From: Sporosarcina aquimarina | Lineage (GTDB): Bacteria > Bacillota > Bacilli > Bacillales_A > Planococcaceae | Length of the DNA: 51,290 nucleotides | Assembly: GCF_019748715.1 (NCBI RefSeq) | Contig: NZ_JACLBZ010000031.1 | Location: 1-51,290, forward strand | Direction of reading: 5' to 3' | Shown here: one piece after another, positions 1 to 8,454 of the stretch | Layout: every line of letters starts with the position of its first letter | Position numbering within the stretch: position 1 is the stretch's first letter | Notes under the pieces: generated by a model | What the model was told of the DNA's origin: nothing | Database searches by the model: none | What the model saw: only the letters and a program-made list of their open reading frames with translations | Translations under genes and position numbers: made by a program

Positions 1-31
1 TTTTGAACTCTAACTTTTGGGGTGCACGTCA
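1..31 (-). mobile_element. Left end of an IS3-family-like insertion sequence (truncated by the window)
   Basis: The first 31 bases are the reverse complement of the IS end at 51215-51245. Both read TGACGTGCACCCCAAAAG and continue into TTAGAGTTCAAAA. The element starts with TG, as IS3-family ends do, and its body lies left of position 1. The transposase would therefore be read leftwards, away from the window. The pattern of a TG start followed by CACCCCAAAAGTTAGA resembles ends of IS150-group elements, from memory. The other end and the transposase are not visible, so family assignment is inference. Confidence 0.75.
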
Positions 32-120
32 TTGATTGGCTCTTTTTTGTTGTGGATAAATTTTATTTACTCGGTTCAGACCGACTCGGTTACGTTACAT
101 ATTTCCCGCAACCTTCTTTT

Positions 121-291
121 TTAATAATGAATACTCTCCACCTTCTGGCACTTTTCGCATTCTCTATGTGTCGAGGTTTCTATATATTCATGAACACATT
201 CGGCTTGCAACTTATATAACTTTTCCTCTAATTCACGTAGACCTTGGCGCTGCACAACAATATGACGAACTAACTGTTTTGCTGAAGTCAT
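121..291 (-). CDS. Small hypothetical protein with a C-terminal Cys pair, downstream of thiC
   Basis: This is a 56-residue open frame starting MTSAKQLVRHIVVQRQ. An AGGAGTG ribosome binding site lies about 7 bases before its ATG. The N-terminal half is basic and helical (LRELEEKLYKL). The C-terminal part has a lone Cys, then CEKC, then a His, which could bind a metal, although no family is recognised. It begins 15 bases after the thiC stop on the same strand, so it is probably co-transcribed with thiC and under the same TPP riboswitch. A role in thiamine metabolism is only inferred from position. It is too short for most gene callers, but the ribosome binding site and spacing argue that it is real. 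Confidence 0.6.
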   Translation of the reverse strand: MTSAKQLVRHIVVQRQGLRELEEKLYKLQAECVHEYIETSTHRECEKCQKVESIHY

Positions 292-306
292 CTAACCCAC
301 TCCTAA

Positions 307-2085
<1,779 letters not shown>

Positions 2086-2146
2086 TCATCGTCTCCTTTG
2101 TGAGGGCAGACCATGACTCCATCCGAGTAAAGGGAATCAGCAGCAC

Positions 2147-2185
2147 AAAAAAAGACCAGCTCCATAAAAAAAGGACCTGGTCTTT
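2147..2185 (-). terminator. Attenuator terminator in the thiC leader
   Basis: On the minus strand, AGACCAGGTCC and GGAGCTGGTCT form an 11-bp stem with one mismatch, followed by seven T. It sits about 40 bases after the TPP aptamer and about 65 bases before thiC. That is the arrangement expected for TPP-controlled transcription termination. Confidence 0.85.
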
Positions 2186-2221
2186 CAAAAACGCACAAAA
2201 GTACGCTGATTGATAGATTGA

Positions 2222-2320
2222 AAACTTCCCCACGCTGGTACGAGCCAGATCAGGTCCAAAGAGTTCGGAATGCATTTTACTCATCCCATCTCAGTCCAGT
2301 CGCGCTGGACACCCCTAGTT
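2222..2320 (-). promoter_or_regulatory. TPP (THI-box) riboswitch controlling thiC
   Basis: On the minus strand the leader contains the THI-box landmarks in order: ACTAGGGGTGTCC, CTGAGATGGGATGAG, the core GGACCTGATCTGGCTCGTAC, and the closing strand AGCGTGGGGAAGT. These match the conserved aptamer that binds thiamine pyrophosphate. A terminator hairpin follows at 2147-2185, giving repression by premature termination when TPP is bound. Confidence 0.95.
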
Positions 2321-2347
2321 ATGATTATTGAATTGTCGAACAACTAT

Positions 2348-2375
2348 AGTTTATCATAGAGTAATGCTTTGTCAA
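2348..2375 (-). promoter_or_regulatory. Probable sigma-A promoter of thiC
   Basis: On the minus strand TTGACA (2370-2375) is followed after 16 bases by TAAACT (2348-2353), upstream of the TPP aptamer. The -35 box overlaps the ogt stop codon, so ogt and thiC are packed tightly on the same strand. The -35 is perfect; the -10 is moderate. Confidence 0.6.
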
Positions 2376-2884
2376 CTAGAGGAAGTAAAAGAATTACCTT
2401 CCATTCGAATCAACCGACCTTTCAGTTGCTGACCATCCCGGTAGCCCGATAGACTTCCATTTTTTGCGATGACCCGATGACATGGGATGACAAGCAACAA
2501 CGGATTCTTTCCAATCGCGGAAGCAGCTGCTCGAATTGCAGAAGGATGACCGATTATCTCGGCAATGTCTGAATATGTCACCAATTGTCCATACGGGATA
2601 TCTTGAAGCGCTTTCCACACCTTGTTTTGAAATGGTGTGCCTGACCAATCCACGGAGCATGTGAAATCTTGCACTTCTCCAGACAAGTAACTTCTCACTT
2701 CATCTGCGTATTCACTTAATCTGTCTGCATTTTCCTTCACTTCGCCAGCGCCATATTGTTTGGTGAGCCAACTCTTCATTTTTTCCTCAGCATCTTCAGC
2801 TAAGCCTACATAGAGAAGGCCTCTTTCAGTCGCTGCCATTGTTACGTTCCAACCTTCCACATCAAAACTTGTCCAATAAACCAT
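2372..2884 (-). CDS. ogt: Methylated-DNA--protein-cysteine methyltransferase (Ogt)
   Basis: This is a suicide repair protein that moves the alkyl group from O6-alkylguanine in DNA to its own cysteine. The active-site motif IPCHRVI is present, preceded by the helix-turn-helix region (TYSDIAEIIGHPSAIRAAASAIGKNP) and followed by GSLSGYRDG. The longest frame begins with TTG at 2911, inside the upstream SMR gene. I prefer the ATG at 2884 (MVYWTSFDVEG), because Ogt proteins usually begin with such a tyrosine- and phenylalanine-rich strand; this gives 170 residues. The stop codon overlaps the -35 box of thiC. It lies directly downstream of the SMR pair and may share its transcript. Confidence 0.92.
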   Translation of the reverse strand: MVYWTSFDVEGWNVTMAATERGLLYVGLAEDAEEKMKSWLTKQYGAGEVKENADRLSEYADEVRSYLSGEVQDFTCSVDWSGTPFQNKVWKALQDIPYGQLVTYSDIAEIIGHPSAIRAAASAIGKNPLLLVIPCHRVIAKNGSLSGYRDGQQLKGRLIRMEGNSFTSSS

Positions 2885-2903
2885 TTTCCCCACTACCTTT
2901 CTA

Positions 2904-3224
2904 TTAGCCAAACAGCTTCAATCCAACGGCCCCTACTATAATCAATGACAAAAAGAAAATCCTTTTCACACTTGCAGACTCTTTAAAGATTAGAATACCA
3001 GCCAGGACTGCCCCTGCCGCTCCCAATCCTGTCCAGACTGCATAAGCCGTACTCATTTGAATATCGCGCATCGCTAACGATAAAAAAACAAAGCCGAAAC
3101 TGAATACTCCAACTATGAGTAGGAGACGCTTGATCGTACGTTTCTGCAAGTAATAATTGATGCTTATAACCCCAAAGATTTCTCCAAGACTGGCAATCGC
3201 TAAATAAACCCAAGCCAACGTCAA
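2904..3224 (-). CDS. ykkD: SMR-family efflux subunit, YkkD-like
   Basis: This is a 106-residue small multidrug resistance subunit with four predicted membrane helices and the conserved membrane Glu in helix 1 (SLGEIFGV). The segment TAYAVWTGLGAAGAVL is the SMR signature around helices 2-3. It starts with TTG after a GAAGGGGGC ribosome binding site and overlaps the preceding SMR gene by 4 bases, so the two are probably expressed as a heterodimeric pair. From memory it resembles Bacillus subtilis YkkD, whose pair with YkkC exports guanidinium or cationic drugs. The substrate here is unknown. Confidence 0.85.
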   Translation of the reverse strand: MTLAWVYLAIASLGEIFGVISINYYLQKRTIKRLLLIVGVFSFGFVFLSLAMRDIQMSTAYAVWTGLGAAGAVLAGILIFKESASVKRIFFLSLIIVGAVGLKLFG

Positions 3225-3565
3225 CTGCCCCCTTCTTGATTCGCTTCATCCGACTGCTCATCTGTAGTCAGTTTGATACCAACAACCCCGATGACAATCA
3301 AACAGATAAATGACAGCGTAATCCAGGTGAAGTCCGCGTGGAAAACGAAAATATCAACTAATAGAATGGCTGCAGCGCCTGAACCGGTGAAGACAGCATA
3401 AACAGTCCCAGAAGGCAATTTCTCACATGCCTTAATAATGAAATAAAAACTAAATATAATCGCGCCTCCAGTTCCGATCCAATGCAGAAACGTCTCCGAA
3501 TAGCGCAGTCCCACCACCCAAAATATTTCTACGACCGCAGCTAAAGCGACATAACTCCAAGCCAA
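3221..3565 (-). CDS. ykkC: SMR-family efflux subunit, YkkC-like
   Basis: This is the first gene of the SMR pair: 114 residues, four predicted helices, membrane Glu in AAVVEIFWVVGL, and the signature SGTVYAVFTGSGAA. A TTG start is supported by AAAGGAG nine bases upstream and by the family N-terminus (MAWSYVALAA). A hydrophilic tail of about 15 residues follows helix 4. B. subtilis ykkCD is preceded by a guanidine-I riboswitch; I looked for one here and did not see it, because only about 90 bases separate this gene from the metI promoter region. The substrate therefore remains open. A TATACT -10 lies around 3600 on the minus strand. Confidence 0.85.
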   Translation of the reverse strand: MAWSYVALAAVVEIFWVVGLRYSETFLHWIGTGGAIIFSFYFIIKACEKLPSGTVYAVFTGSGAAAILLVDIFVFHADFTWITLSFICLIVIGVVGIKLTTDEQSDEANQEGGS

Positions 3566-3656
3566 AGTTAACGTCTCCTTTCATTCGCTCTATAGTGTCT
3601 ATTAGTATAACAAACCTTTCAGTTAAACGAAAAAAGCATTCCTAGTAGAAGTAAGC

Positions 3657-3685
3657 TTGCATCTGCTATGTTCGCATGATAGAAT
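3657..3685 (+). promoter_or_regulatory. Probable sigma-A promoter of metI
   Basis: TTGCAT (3657-3662), a 17-base spacer and TAGAAT (3680-3685) lie about 35 bases upstream of the SAM-I aptamer. Confidence 0.65.
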
Positions 3686-3719
3686 GAATCCACTAATAAT
3701 TTTTCCTATATTAAGAATA

Positions 3720-3823
3720 TTCTTATCGAGAGAGACGGAGGGATAGGCCCAAAGAAGTCTCAGCAACCAGCCAGCTTGGCATGGTGCTAATTCCAAGGGT
3801 GAACACCGCCTTGAAGATGAGAA
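3720..3823 (+). promoter_or_regulatory. SAM-I (S-box) riboswitch controlling metI
   Basis: The leader has the S-box landmarks: P1 strand TTCTTATC, AGAGACGGAGGGA, CTCAGCAACC, the GGTGCTAATTCC core, and the closing strand GATGAGAA. An intrinsic terminator follows at 3849-3882. Binding of S-adenosylmethionine is expected to favour termination and shut off metI. Confidence 0.95.
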
Positions 3824-3848
3824 TACTGAAGAAAATGTTGTATGTTCG

Positions 3849-3882
3849 AGGGCCTATTCGAAATGAAGAGGCTCTTTTTTAT
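3849..3882 (+). terminator. S-box attenuator terminator upstream of metI
   Basis: AGGGCCT and AGGCTCT form a 7-bp stem with one G-U pair, followed by a run of six T. It lies between the SAM-I aptamer and the metI start codon. Confidence 0.8.
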
Positions 3883-3904
3883 TTTTCTGAAGGGGATGGA
3901 TACT

Positions 3905-5035
3905 ATGACAAACAATGAATTAGAAACAAGATTAGTCCAGCTGGGGAATAACAGCGATAAGAAAACGGGCGCAGTCAATACACCGATTTATTTATCAACA
4001 GCTTATCATCACGAAGGGTTAGGTCAGTCTACCGGCTACGATTATACGCGGACAAAAAATCCGACTCGTTCTATTTTGGAAGACGGCATTGCCGATTTAG
4101 AATCCGGTGATCAAGGCTATGCCTGCAGCTCCGGAATGGCAGCTATTCAACTAATCTTGTCACTGTTTAAAACAGGTGACGAAATCCTTGCCCCTGAGGA
4201 CCTGTATGGCGGCACCTATCGTTTATTCCAACAGTATGAGAAAACCTATCAGATTTCTACACACTACCTAACATTTGAAGATGTTTCAGAAGTTGAACAA
4301 GCAATTACAGATCGTACAAAAGCGATATTTTTGGAGACACCTACCAACCCGCTTATGCTGCAGATTAACGTCGCAACTTATGCAGAACTTGCTAAAAAGC
4401 ATGGCCTGTTGCTAATTGTTGATAATACGTTCCTTACACCGTATTTCCAACGACCGATTGAGGAAGGTGCGGATATCGTTATCCATAGCGCTACGAAATA
4501 TATCGGTGGTCATAATGACGTGCTTGCTGGTCTTGTCGTAGCAAAAGGCGAAGAACTTTGCGACCGCTTGTTCACGAACCATAATGCGAGTGGCGCTACA
4601 CTATCTCCGTTTGATTCATGGCTCGTAGTCCGCGGTCTCAAAACACTCCATTTGAGAATGAAGCAGCATGACGCGAATGCAAAAGAAATGGTAGCCTATT
4701 TGAAGCAAGAACCTTTAATCGCAGATGTCTTGTACGCCGGCATCGGCGGTATGCTCTCGTTCCGCGTACAAAACAGCGAGTGGGTAGGACCGTTCTTAGA
4801 GAATATGAAACTCATTTCCTTTGCAGAGAGTCTTGGAGGCGTCGAAAGTTTCATCACGTATCCAACAACACAGACGCATATGGACATTCCGATTGAAGAA
4901 CGGAATCGACGCGGTGTCGATGATCGACTCTTGCGCTTCTCAGTCGGGGTGGAGGATGCGGATGATTTAATTGCCGATGTCAAACAAGCACTGTACGCTG
5001 CGAAAGAAGCAGTAGAAGCCGTAAATATTCATTAA
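3905..5035 (+). CDS. metI: Cystathionine gamma-synthase / O-acetylhomoserine sulfhydrylase MetI
   Basis: This is a PLP-dependent enzyme of the Cys/Met metabolism family that joins an activated homoserine with cysteine or sulfide on the way to methionine. Visible features are YDYTRTKNPTR, the PLP-binding SSGMAAIQ, YGGTYRLF, and HSATKYIGGHNDVLAG with the Schiff-base lysine. Its 376 residues match the family. The frame is open back to 3842, but the ATG at 3905 is chosen because it follows GAAGGGGATGG and lies after the riboswitch terminator. B. subtilis has a metC partner after metI; here a terminator follows directly, so metI stands alone. Confidence 0.95.
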   Translation: MTNNELETRLVQLGNNSDKKTGAVNTPIYLSTAYHHEGLGQSTGYDYTRTKNPTRSILEDGIADLESGDQGYACSSGMAAIQLILSLFKTGDEILAPEDLYGGTYRLFQQYEKTYQISTHYLTFEDVSEVEQAITDRTKAIFLETPTNPLMLQINVATYAELAKKHGLLLIVDNTFLTPYFQRPIEEGADIVIHSATKYIGGHNDVLAGLVVAKGEELCDRLFTNHNASGATLSPFDSWLVVRGLKTLHLRMKQHDANAKEMVAYLKQEPLIADVLYAGIGGMLSFRVQNSEWVGPFLENMKLISFAESLGGVESFITYPTTQTHMDIPIEERNRRGVDDRLLRFSVGVEDADDLIADVKQALYAAKEAVEAVNIH

Positions 5036-5043
5036 TCCCATCT

Positions 5044-5074
5044 CCTCTTGCGTTCAAGTGCAAGAGGATTTTTT
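5044..5074 (+). terminator. Terminator after metI
   Basis: CCTCTTGC and GCAAGAGG form a perfect 8-bp stem followed by a T-rich tail. Confidence 0.9.
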
Positions 5075-5087
5075 CTTTCCTAGCAAT

Positions 5088-5118
5088 AAAAAAGACATCC
5101 TAGAGAGAAGGATGTCTG
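5088..5118 (-). terminator. Terminator of the small membrane protein gene at 5127
   Basis: On the minus strand AGACATCC and GGATGTCT form a perfect stem followed by six T, just downstream of the 5127-5309 gene. Confidence 0.88.
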
Positions 5119-5126
5119 TTAAATGC

Positions 5127-5309
5127 TCATTGAGTTTGCTGCCATTTCTTCTTTTCCGCTGAGTAAACAACTGTTGCCGGCACTACAATAAATGCCAATG
5201 CCGCCACACCTGCCAGCATGCCCGCCCACTCTTTACTCCCTAAGGAAAACCCGGCTGTCGTGCCTATGCCAATACCCGCTATAATTGCCAATGTAATCAA
5301 CTTATACAT
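5127..5309 (-). CDS. Small two-helix membrane protein, unknown function
   Basis: This is a 60-residue protein with two hydrophobic segments (about residues 4-24 and 30-50) separated by GSKEWAG and ending in a polar basic tail (AEKKKWQQTQ). The ATG start has a G-rich stretch about 10 bases upstream, and a clear terminator follows. I recognise no family. The paired signals make a real gene likely. The neighbours (metI on the other strand and a stress-type PfpI protein) do not suggest a function. Confidence 0.6.
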   Translation of the reverse strand: MYKLITLAIIAGIGIGTTAGFSLGSKEWAGMLAGVAALAFIVVPATVVYSAEKKKWQQTQ

Positions 5310-5544
5310 AACAAGATCCCCGACCTTTCAAGTTAAAGATTCCCCAAAGGTTCTGAATAATTCGTTGTATTTAGCATACTCTAGTTGAGAACAATTTTCA
5401 AGTGTAAGTGAGAACCTTTTTCAATTCGAATGCTATCGGTTTATTCTACTTCACGATTAACTTGAAATATGCATATTAGTCCAACAAAAAAACTGCATTG
5501 CTTCGGGGCGGCTGTACTTTAGCGTGTTCTTTGTTCTCCCCAAA
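5310..5544. other. Intergenic region without a recognised gene
   Basis: This AT-rich stretch lies between the small membrane protein and the terminator of the PfpI gene. I see no open frame with a ribosome binding site and no riboswitch. It presumably holds the promoter of the minus-strand gene at 5127. Confidence 0.5.
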
Positions 5545-5586
5545 GAAAAAACTGCCCTAAAAGCCATTTCTGACTTTCAGGACAGT
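5545..5586 (-). terminator. Terminator of the PfpI-family gene
   Basis: On the minus strand ACTGTCCTGAAAG and CTTTTAGGGCAGT form an imperfect stem followed by TTTTTT, directly after the stop at 5600. Confidence 0.85.
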
Positions 5587-5599
5587 CTCTTTTCAACTA

Positions 5600-6115
5600 T
5601 TATTTTTCCAACAGTTTTAAGGATTCTCTGTTAAATGCCGGGATATCATCAGGCTGACGGCTTGTGACTAGCTGATTCTGACAGACAACGACTTCTTTGT
5701 CTGCGTACTTTGCACCCGCATATTCCATATCGACACGAATCGATTTGTATCCTGTTGCGTCACGACCTTCTAATGTTTTCGCCGTGATCAATAGCTGTGG
5801 TCCATGACAGATAGCAAAAACTGGTTTGTCGGCATCCATGAATTCTTTGACAAACTTTACGAAACGATCATCTGCGCGCAAAATATCTGGGGAGAATCCA
5901 CCTGGGATAAATAAAGCATCATAATCTGATGATTTCGCATCGTCAATCCCTTTATCGACTTTTACTTTCGTGTTTTCTTTCATACCGGTAACTGCCGATC
6001 CAGCTTCCGTCCCAATCACTTCTACTTCATGTCCAGCATCTTTATAGGCTTTGGCCGGCTTCGTATATTCTGAGTCCTCAAACATGTCTCCTAGTACTGT
6101 TGCGATCTTTGCCAT
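5600..6115 (-). CDS. DJ-1/PfpI-family protein (general stress protein 18-like, YfkM-like)
   Basis: This is a 171-residue DJ-1/PfpI-fold protein. The nucleophile elbow AICHGPQLL has Cys103 followed by His104, and conserved stretches LFIPGGFSPD, TGYKSIRVDMEYAGA and TSRQPDDIPAF match the PfpI/YfkM branch. Family members are described as intracellular peptidases, or as deglycase or chaperone-type stress proteins; which activity applies here cannot be told. The ATG follows AAGGAGTGG. Length is normal for the family. A terminator follows directly, so the gene is probably monocistronic. Confidence 0.9.
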   Translation of the reverse strand: MAKIATVLGDMFEDSEYTKPAKAYKDAGHEVEVIGTEAGSAVTGMKENTKVKVDKGIDDAKSSDYDALFIPGGFSPDILRADDRFVKFVKEFMDADKPVFAICHGPQLLITAKTLEGRDATGYKSIRVDMEYAGAKYADKEVVVCQNQLVTSRQPDDIPAFNRESLKLLEK

Positions 6116-6324
6116 TGCTTACCACTCCTTATGTGATGTTCTAGACCTACTATTCCACGAATTAAAAGATCTAAACATCGCACGGCTAAGCTGTATCTTA
6201 TCCTCAGTATCTAAATTTATGGTCGTATTCGTTTCATCTTTCCAGAAAATTTGCCTGCTTATATCAACTTGAATCTCTGTGCATATTCCTGGTACTTTTC
6301 TAATTACATTAGAAAAAAACTCGT

Positions 6325-6558
6325 TTAAAAAAATATACCAATGATGACAAGAGCGGCGATAATAAGACCCCCAACGGTTTGGACCAGTTCCGTCGACACA
6401 ACCGGCTTCTTCTGAAAGACATTGATCAATTCCAAGTCTTCACGCAATTGCTTCACTTCTTTACGAAGCTCTTCTACTTCTGTATTCAGCGTACTGATTT
6501 CCTGCGATTGCTTAGAAATTAGTTCATTTTTTTGCGGAGATGTTTCATTCGTATCCAT
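6325..6558 (-). CDS. Small coiled-coil protein with a C-terminal membrane anchor
   Basis: This is a 77-residue protein. About residues 12-48 form a strongly charged heptad-like coiled coil (SQEISTLNTEVEELRKEVKQ). The last 20 residues are hydrophobic (GGLIIAALVIIGIFF) and form a C-terminal tail anchor. The ATG follows a TTGGAGGAG ribosome binding site. No family is recognised. The layout suggests a cytoplasm-facing tail-anchored oligomeric protein. Confidence 0.7.
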   Translation of the reverse strand: MDTNETSPQKNELISKQSQEISTLNTEVEELRKEVKQLREDLELINVFQKKPVVSTELVQTVGGLIIAALVIIGIFF

Positions 6559-6639
6559 AGATCTAATCGCTCCTCCAAGTTTTCTTCTTTATACGTTTTT
6601 ATAACCGCTTAAGTTTCGTTTCATTGAAAAACTTTCCAT

Positions 6640-6668
6640 TTGCATTTTCAGCTGTTCGGGTGTATAAT
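6640..6668 (+). promoter_or_regulatory. Strong sigma-A promoter for the 6S-like RNA
   Basis: TTGCAT (6640-6645), a 17-base spacer ending in TG, and a perfect TATAAT (6663-6668) precede a region with no coding frame. Initiation is expected near 6675. Confidence 0.8.
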
Positions 6669-6674
6669 AAATTT

Positions 6675-6867
6675 ACAAGCTGTATTGTTCGTATGACATT
6701 AAGTTTTAACCTTTAAGCTGTAACAGGGAGTTTATTACGAAACGGAAATGGCATGCCGGGTTCCTTTTAGCAACTCGGACGTACAGGAACGTTTCTGCAA
6801 ACACCCACTTCGAGAAGTGGTGGTTTAAAACTTTCTATGACTAAATTACGGCAAAGACGGCTTTTAT
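6675..6867 (+). ncRNA. ssrS: Probable 6S RNA
   Basis: This non-coding stretch of about 190 nt lies between a strong promoter and an intrinsic terminator. Its ends can pair (AAGCTGT near 6678 with ACGGCTT at 6857-6863), as in the closing stem of 6S RNA. The segment AAGTTTTAACC at 6701-6711 lies about 28 nt from the start. It resembles the product-RNA template segment of B. subtilis 6S-1 (AGTTTTGACC by my recollection). Internal hairpins include CACCCACTTC/GAAGTGGTGG near 6808-6829. 6S RNA binds sigma-A RNA polymerase and mimics an open promoter. The identification rests on architecture and remembered sequence, not on a covariance search. Confidence 0.72.
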
Positions 6868-6878
6868 AACGAACGAAA

Positions 6879-6911
6879 ACACCTTTCACATGATGTGAAA
6901 GGTGTTTTTTG
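6879..6911 (+). terminator. Terminator of the 6S-like RNA
   Basis: ACACCTTTCACA and TGTGAAAGGTGT form a perfect 12-bp stem with a 3-base loop followed by six T. Confidence 0.92.
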
Positions 6912-6948
6912 TATACTTGATTCAAAAAAACACTTTAACTTAACCTAA

Positions 6949-7272
6949 TTACGCGGCACTTCGACATGCCTGTGCACATTTACGGCAAGCTTCTGCACAC
7001 TTCTGACAATGATCATGGTCGTGTTTTGCGCATTCTTCCGCACATTTTTCACAAATGTCTGCACACAACTTGAGAATTTGCGCAGTAAATGGGCTTTCGC
7101 GAGTAATCGCTTGTATTGCATACGAACAACTATCCGCACATTCCCGATCCAATCGAATGCAATTCGCCATCATTTTAACGTCTTCTTCTTTTAAACACGC
7201 ATCAAAGCATTGATTACAAGCCTTCACACAGTCTTCCAGTACACGCAATACGTCTTCATATTGAGAATTCAT
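6949..7272 (-). CDS. Cysteine-rich four-helix-bundle protein (DUF326, copper-storage Csp-like)
   Basis: This 107-residue protein has about 16 cysteines, mostly spaced CxxxC along helices (DCVKACNQCFDACL, CADICEKCAEECAKH, HCQKCAEACRKCAQAC). This is the pattern of the four-helix-bundle copper-storage family (Csp3/YhjQ-like, DUF326), in which inward-facing Cys residues bind many Cu(I) ions. It has no Sec or Tat signal peptide, so it should act in the cytosol, like Csp3 proteins. A His-Asp cluster (HDHDHC) sits in the last loop. The ATG follows a GGAGGCGATTGG ribosome binding site. No copper exporter or CsoR gene is adjacent. Confidence 0.88.
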   Translation of the reverse strand: MNSQYEDVLRVLEDCVKACNQCFDACLKEEDVKMMANCIRLDRECADSCSYAIQAITRESPFTAQILKLCADICEKCAEECAKHDHDHCQKCAEACRKCAQACRSAA

Positions 7273-7437
7273 CCAATCGCCTCCAATTTGTTAATTCCTA
7301 AGTAATCTTCCCGCTTTCATTCATCTTAAACTGAGAGTTCCGTCTTGTTTTTAAAACTTCTAAAAACTGTATGCATAAAAAAATGATTTACGCAAAAACT
7401 ATACCTGAACATTATCATGATATTAAGGAGTGATTTT

Positions 7438-7935
7438 TTGGGTATTTTAGACGGTAATCCGAAAGATGAGCCAATGCATTATGGTGAAGTAATTGCTGTT
7501 TGGTCGTTTATGGGCTCAAATAATGGGTTGATTAGTGGGTATGAAGCATTTGTCAATCATGCCGAGGACGCAGACTTAATCGCACTGTTGGAGGAAGCGA
7601 TTAAGACGATGAAAGCTGAGAATAAAGAATTCGGCAAAGTGCTAAAAGCAAACGGTATTACGCCTCCCCCCGCGTTGCCAGAAAGACCAAAATCAAATCC
7701 AGAGGAAATTCCAGCTGGAGCTCGGTTTATGGATCCTGAAATCAGTGCGGCCGTCTCCATTAACGTAGGTCAAGGGCTTGTTTCATGTAGTATGGCAATG
7801 GGTCAATGCTTGCGTGAAGACATCGCCGCGCTATTCGCGAAGTTTCATTTGGAAAAAGTGGCGTTCGGCGCAAAATTATTGAACCTAAACAAATCAAAAG
7901 GCTGGATTATCCCGCCACCTCTTCATATGTCATGA
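7438..7935 (+). CDS. DUF3231-family protein (single-domain form)
   Basis: This 165-residue protein begins MGILDGNPKDEPMHYGEV, typical of the DUF3231 family of Bacillales. Most members I remember have two copies of this helical domain in about 330 residues; this is the one-domain form. The TTG at 7438 is chosen because AAGGAG lies about 8 bases upstream; the longer frame from the ATG at 7417 would swallow that site. The protein is all-helical, with no membrane segment. It ends in a Pro-rich tail (WIIPPPLHMS). Function is unknown. Confidence 0.82.
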   Translation: MGILDGNPKDEPMHYGEVIAVWSFMGSNNGLISGYEAFVNHAEDADLIALLEEAIKTMKAENKEFGKVLKANGITPPPALPERPKSNPEEIPAGARFMDPEISAAVSINVGQGLVSCSMAMGQCLREDIAALFAKFHLEKVAFGAKLLNLNKSKGWIIPPPLHMS

Positions 7936-7942
7936 GCTAGCT

Positions 7943-7981
7943 AAAACTCCGTACTGCATTCGTGCAAGACGGAGTTTTTTT
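7943..7981 (+). terminator. Terminator after the DUF3231 gene
   Basis: AAACTCCGT and ACGGAGTTT flank a 16-base loop and are followed by a T run. Confidence 0.88.
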
Positions 7982-8095
7982 ATTCTCTGGCCGACCCATT
8001 AAGATGAATTTTTTTCCACTCATATAAAGCGTAATTCTGCTCAATCTATAGGTGTAGATGTCATCATCTAACAACTTTAAAGGATGTGTTTTTTA

Positions 8096-8272
8096 ATGGA
8101 TAACCGAAAAAACGATCGTCAGCGTCAAGACCAACGTCAAGATCAGCAGAACCAGCGTGAGAGACAGGATCAAGCAGAAAACATGGAGTTTGGTGAAGAG
8201 TTTAACTTCGACCAAAAACGTCAACGACAAGATGATGAGCAAAACAGAGAACGACGCAATAACCGAAAATAA
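8096..8272 (+). CDS. Small, extremely polar Gln/Arg/Asp-rich protein
   Basis: This is a 58-residue protein made almost entirely of Gln, Arg, Asp, Asn, Glu and Lys, with repeats of RQDQRQDQ type. The only hydrophobic patch is in its middle (MEFGEEFNFDQ). The ATG at 8096 lies about 8 bases after AAAGGATG. Composition like this is seen in small intrinsically disordered proteins and some small spore or coat proteins of Bacillales. No named family is recognised, so a spore role is inference only. Confidence 0.65.
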   Translation: MDNRKNDRQRQDQRQDQQNQRERQDQAENMEFGEEFNFDQKRQRQDDEQNRERRNNRK

Positions 8273-8380
8273 CTAGAGGAGGCTTTCCAATAGGCCCTCT
8301 CTAATCGATCTGGAAGCTAATTAATGAATGATTAGTCGATATCCAGAAAATATGTGCCATCTTATTGTTAGCGCTAATAC

Positions 8381-8451
8381 AGCAGTCAATTGGCTGGTAT
8401 GAGGACGGTATCGGACCGAACTCATGCCAGCCAATTGCTGTTTTCGTTAAG
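8381..8451. repeat. Long imperfect hairpin
   Basis: CAGTCAATTGGCTGGTATGAG and CTCATGCCAGCCAATTGCTG form a stem of about 20 bp with a small bulge and one G-U pair, around a 17-base loop. A short T-rich stretch (TGTTTTCGTT) follows. It could terminate the gene at 8096 or be a relic of a mobile element, because decayed transposon sequence starts just beyond it. Confidence 0.6.
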
Positions 8452-8454
8452 ACA

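Noticed and set aside
3566..3660. Guanidine-I riboswitch upstream of the YkkC-like gene
   Set aside because: Searched for by eye because B. subtilis has one; the leader is too short and lacks the conserved segments.
6116..6324. Sigma-B promoter for the PfpI-type stress gene
   Set aside because: No convincing GTTT-N13-15-GGGTAT match was found upstream of 6115.
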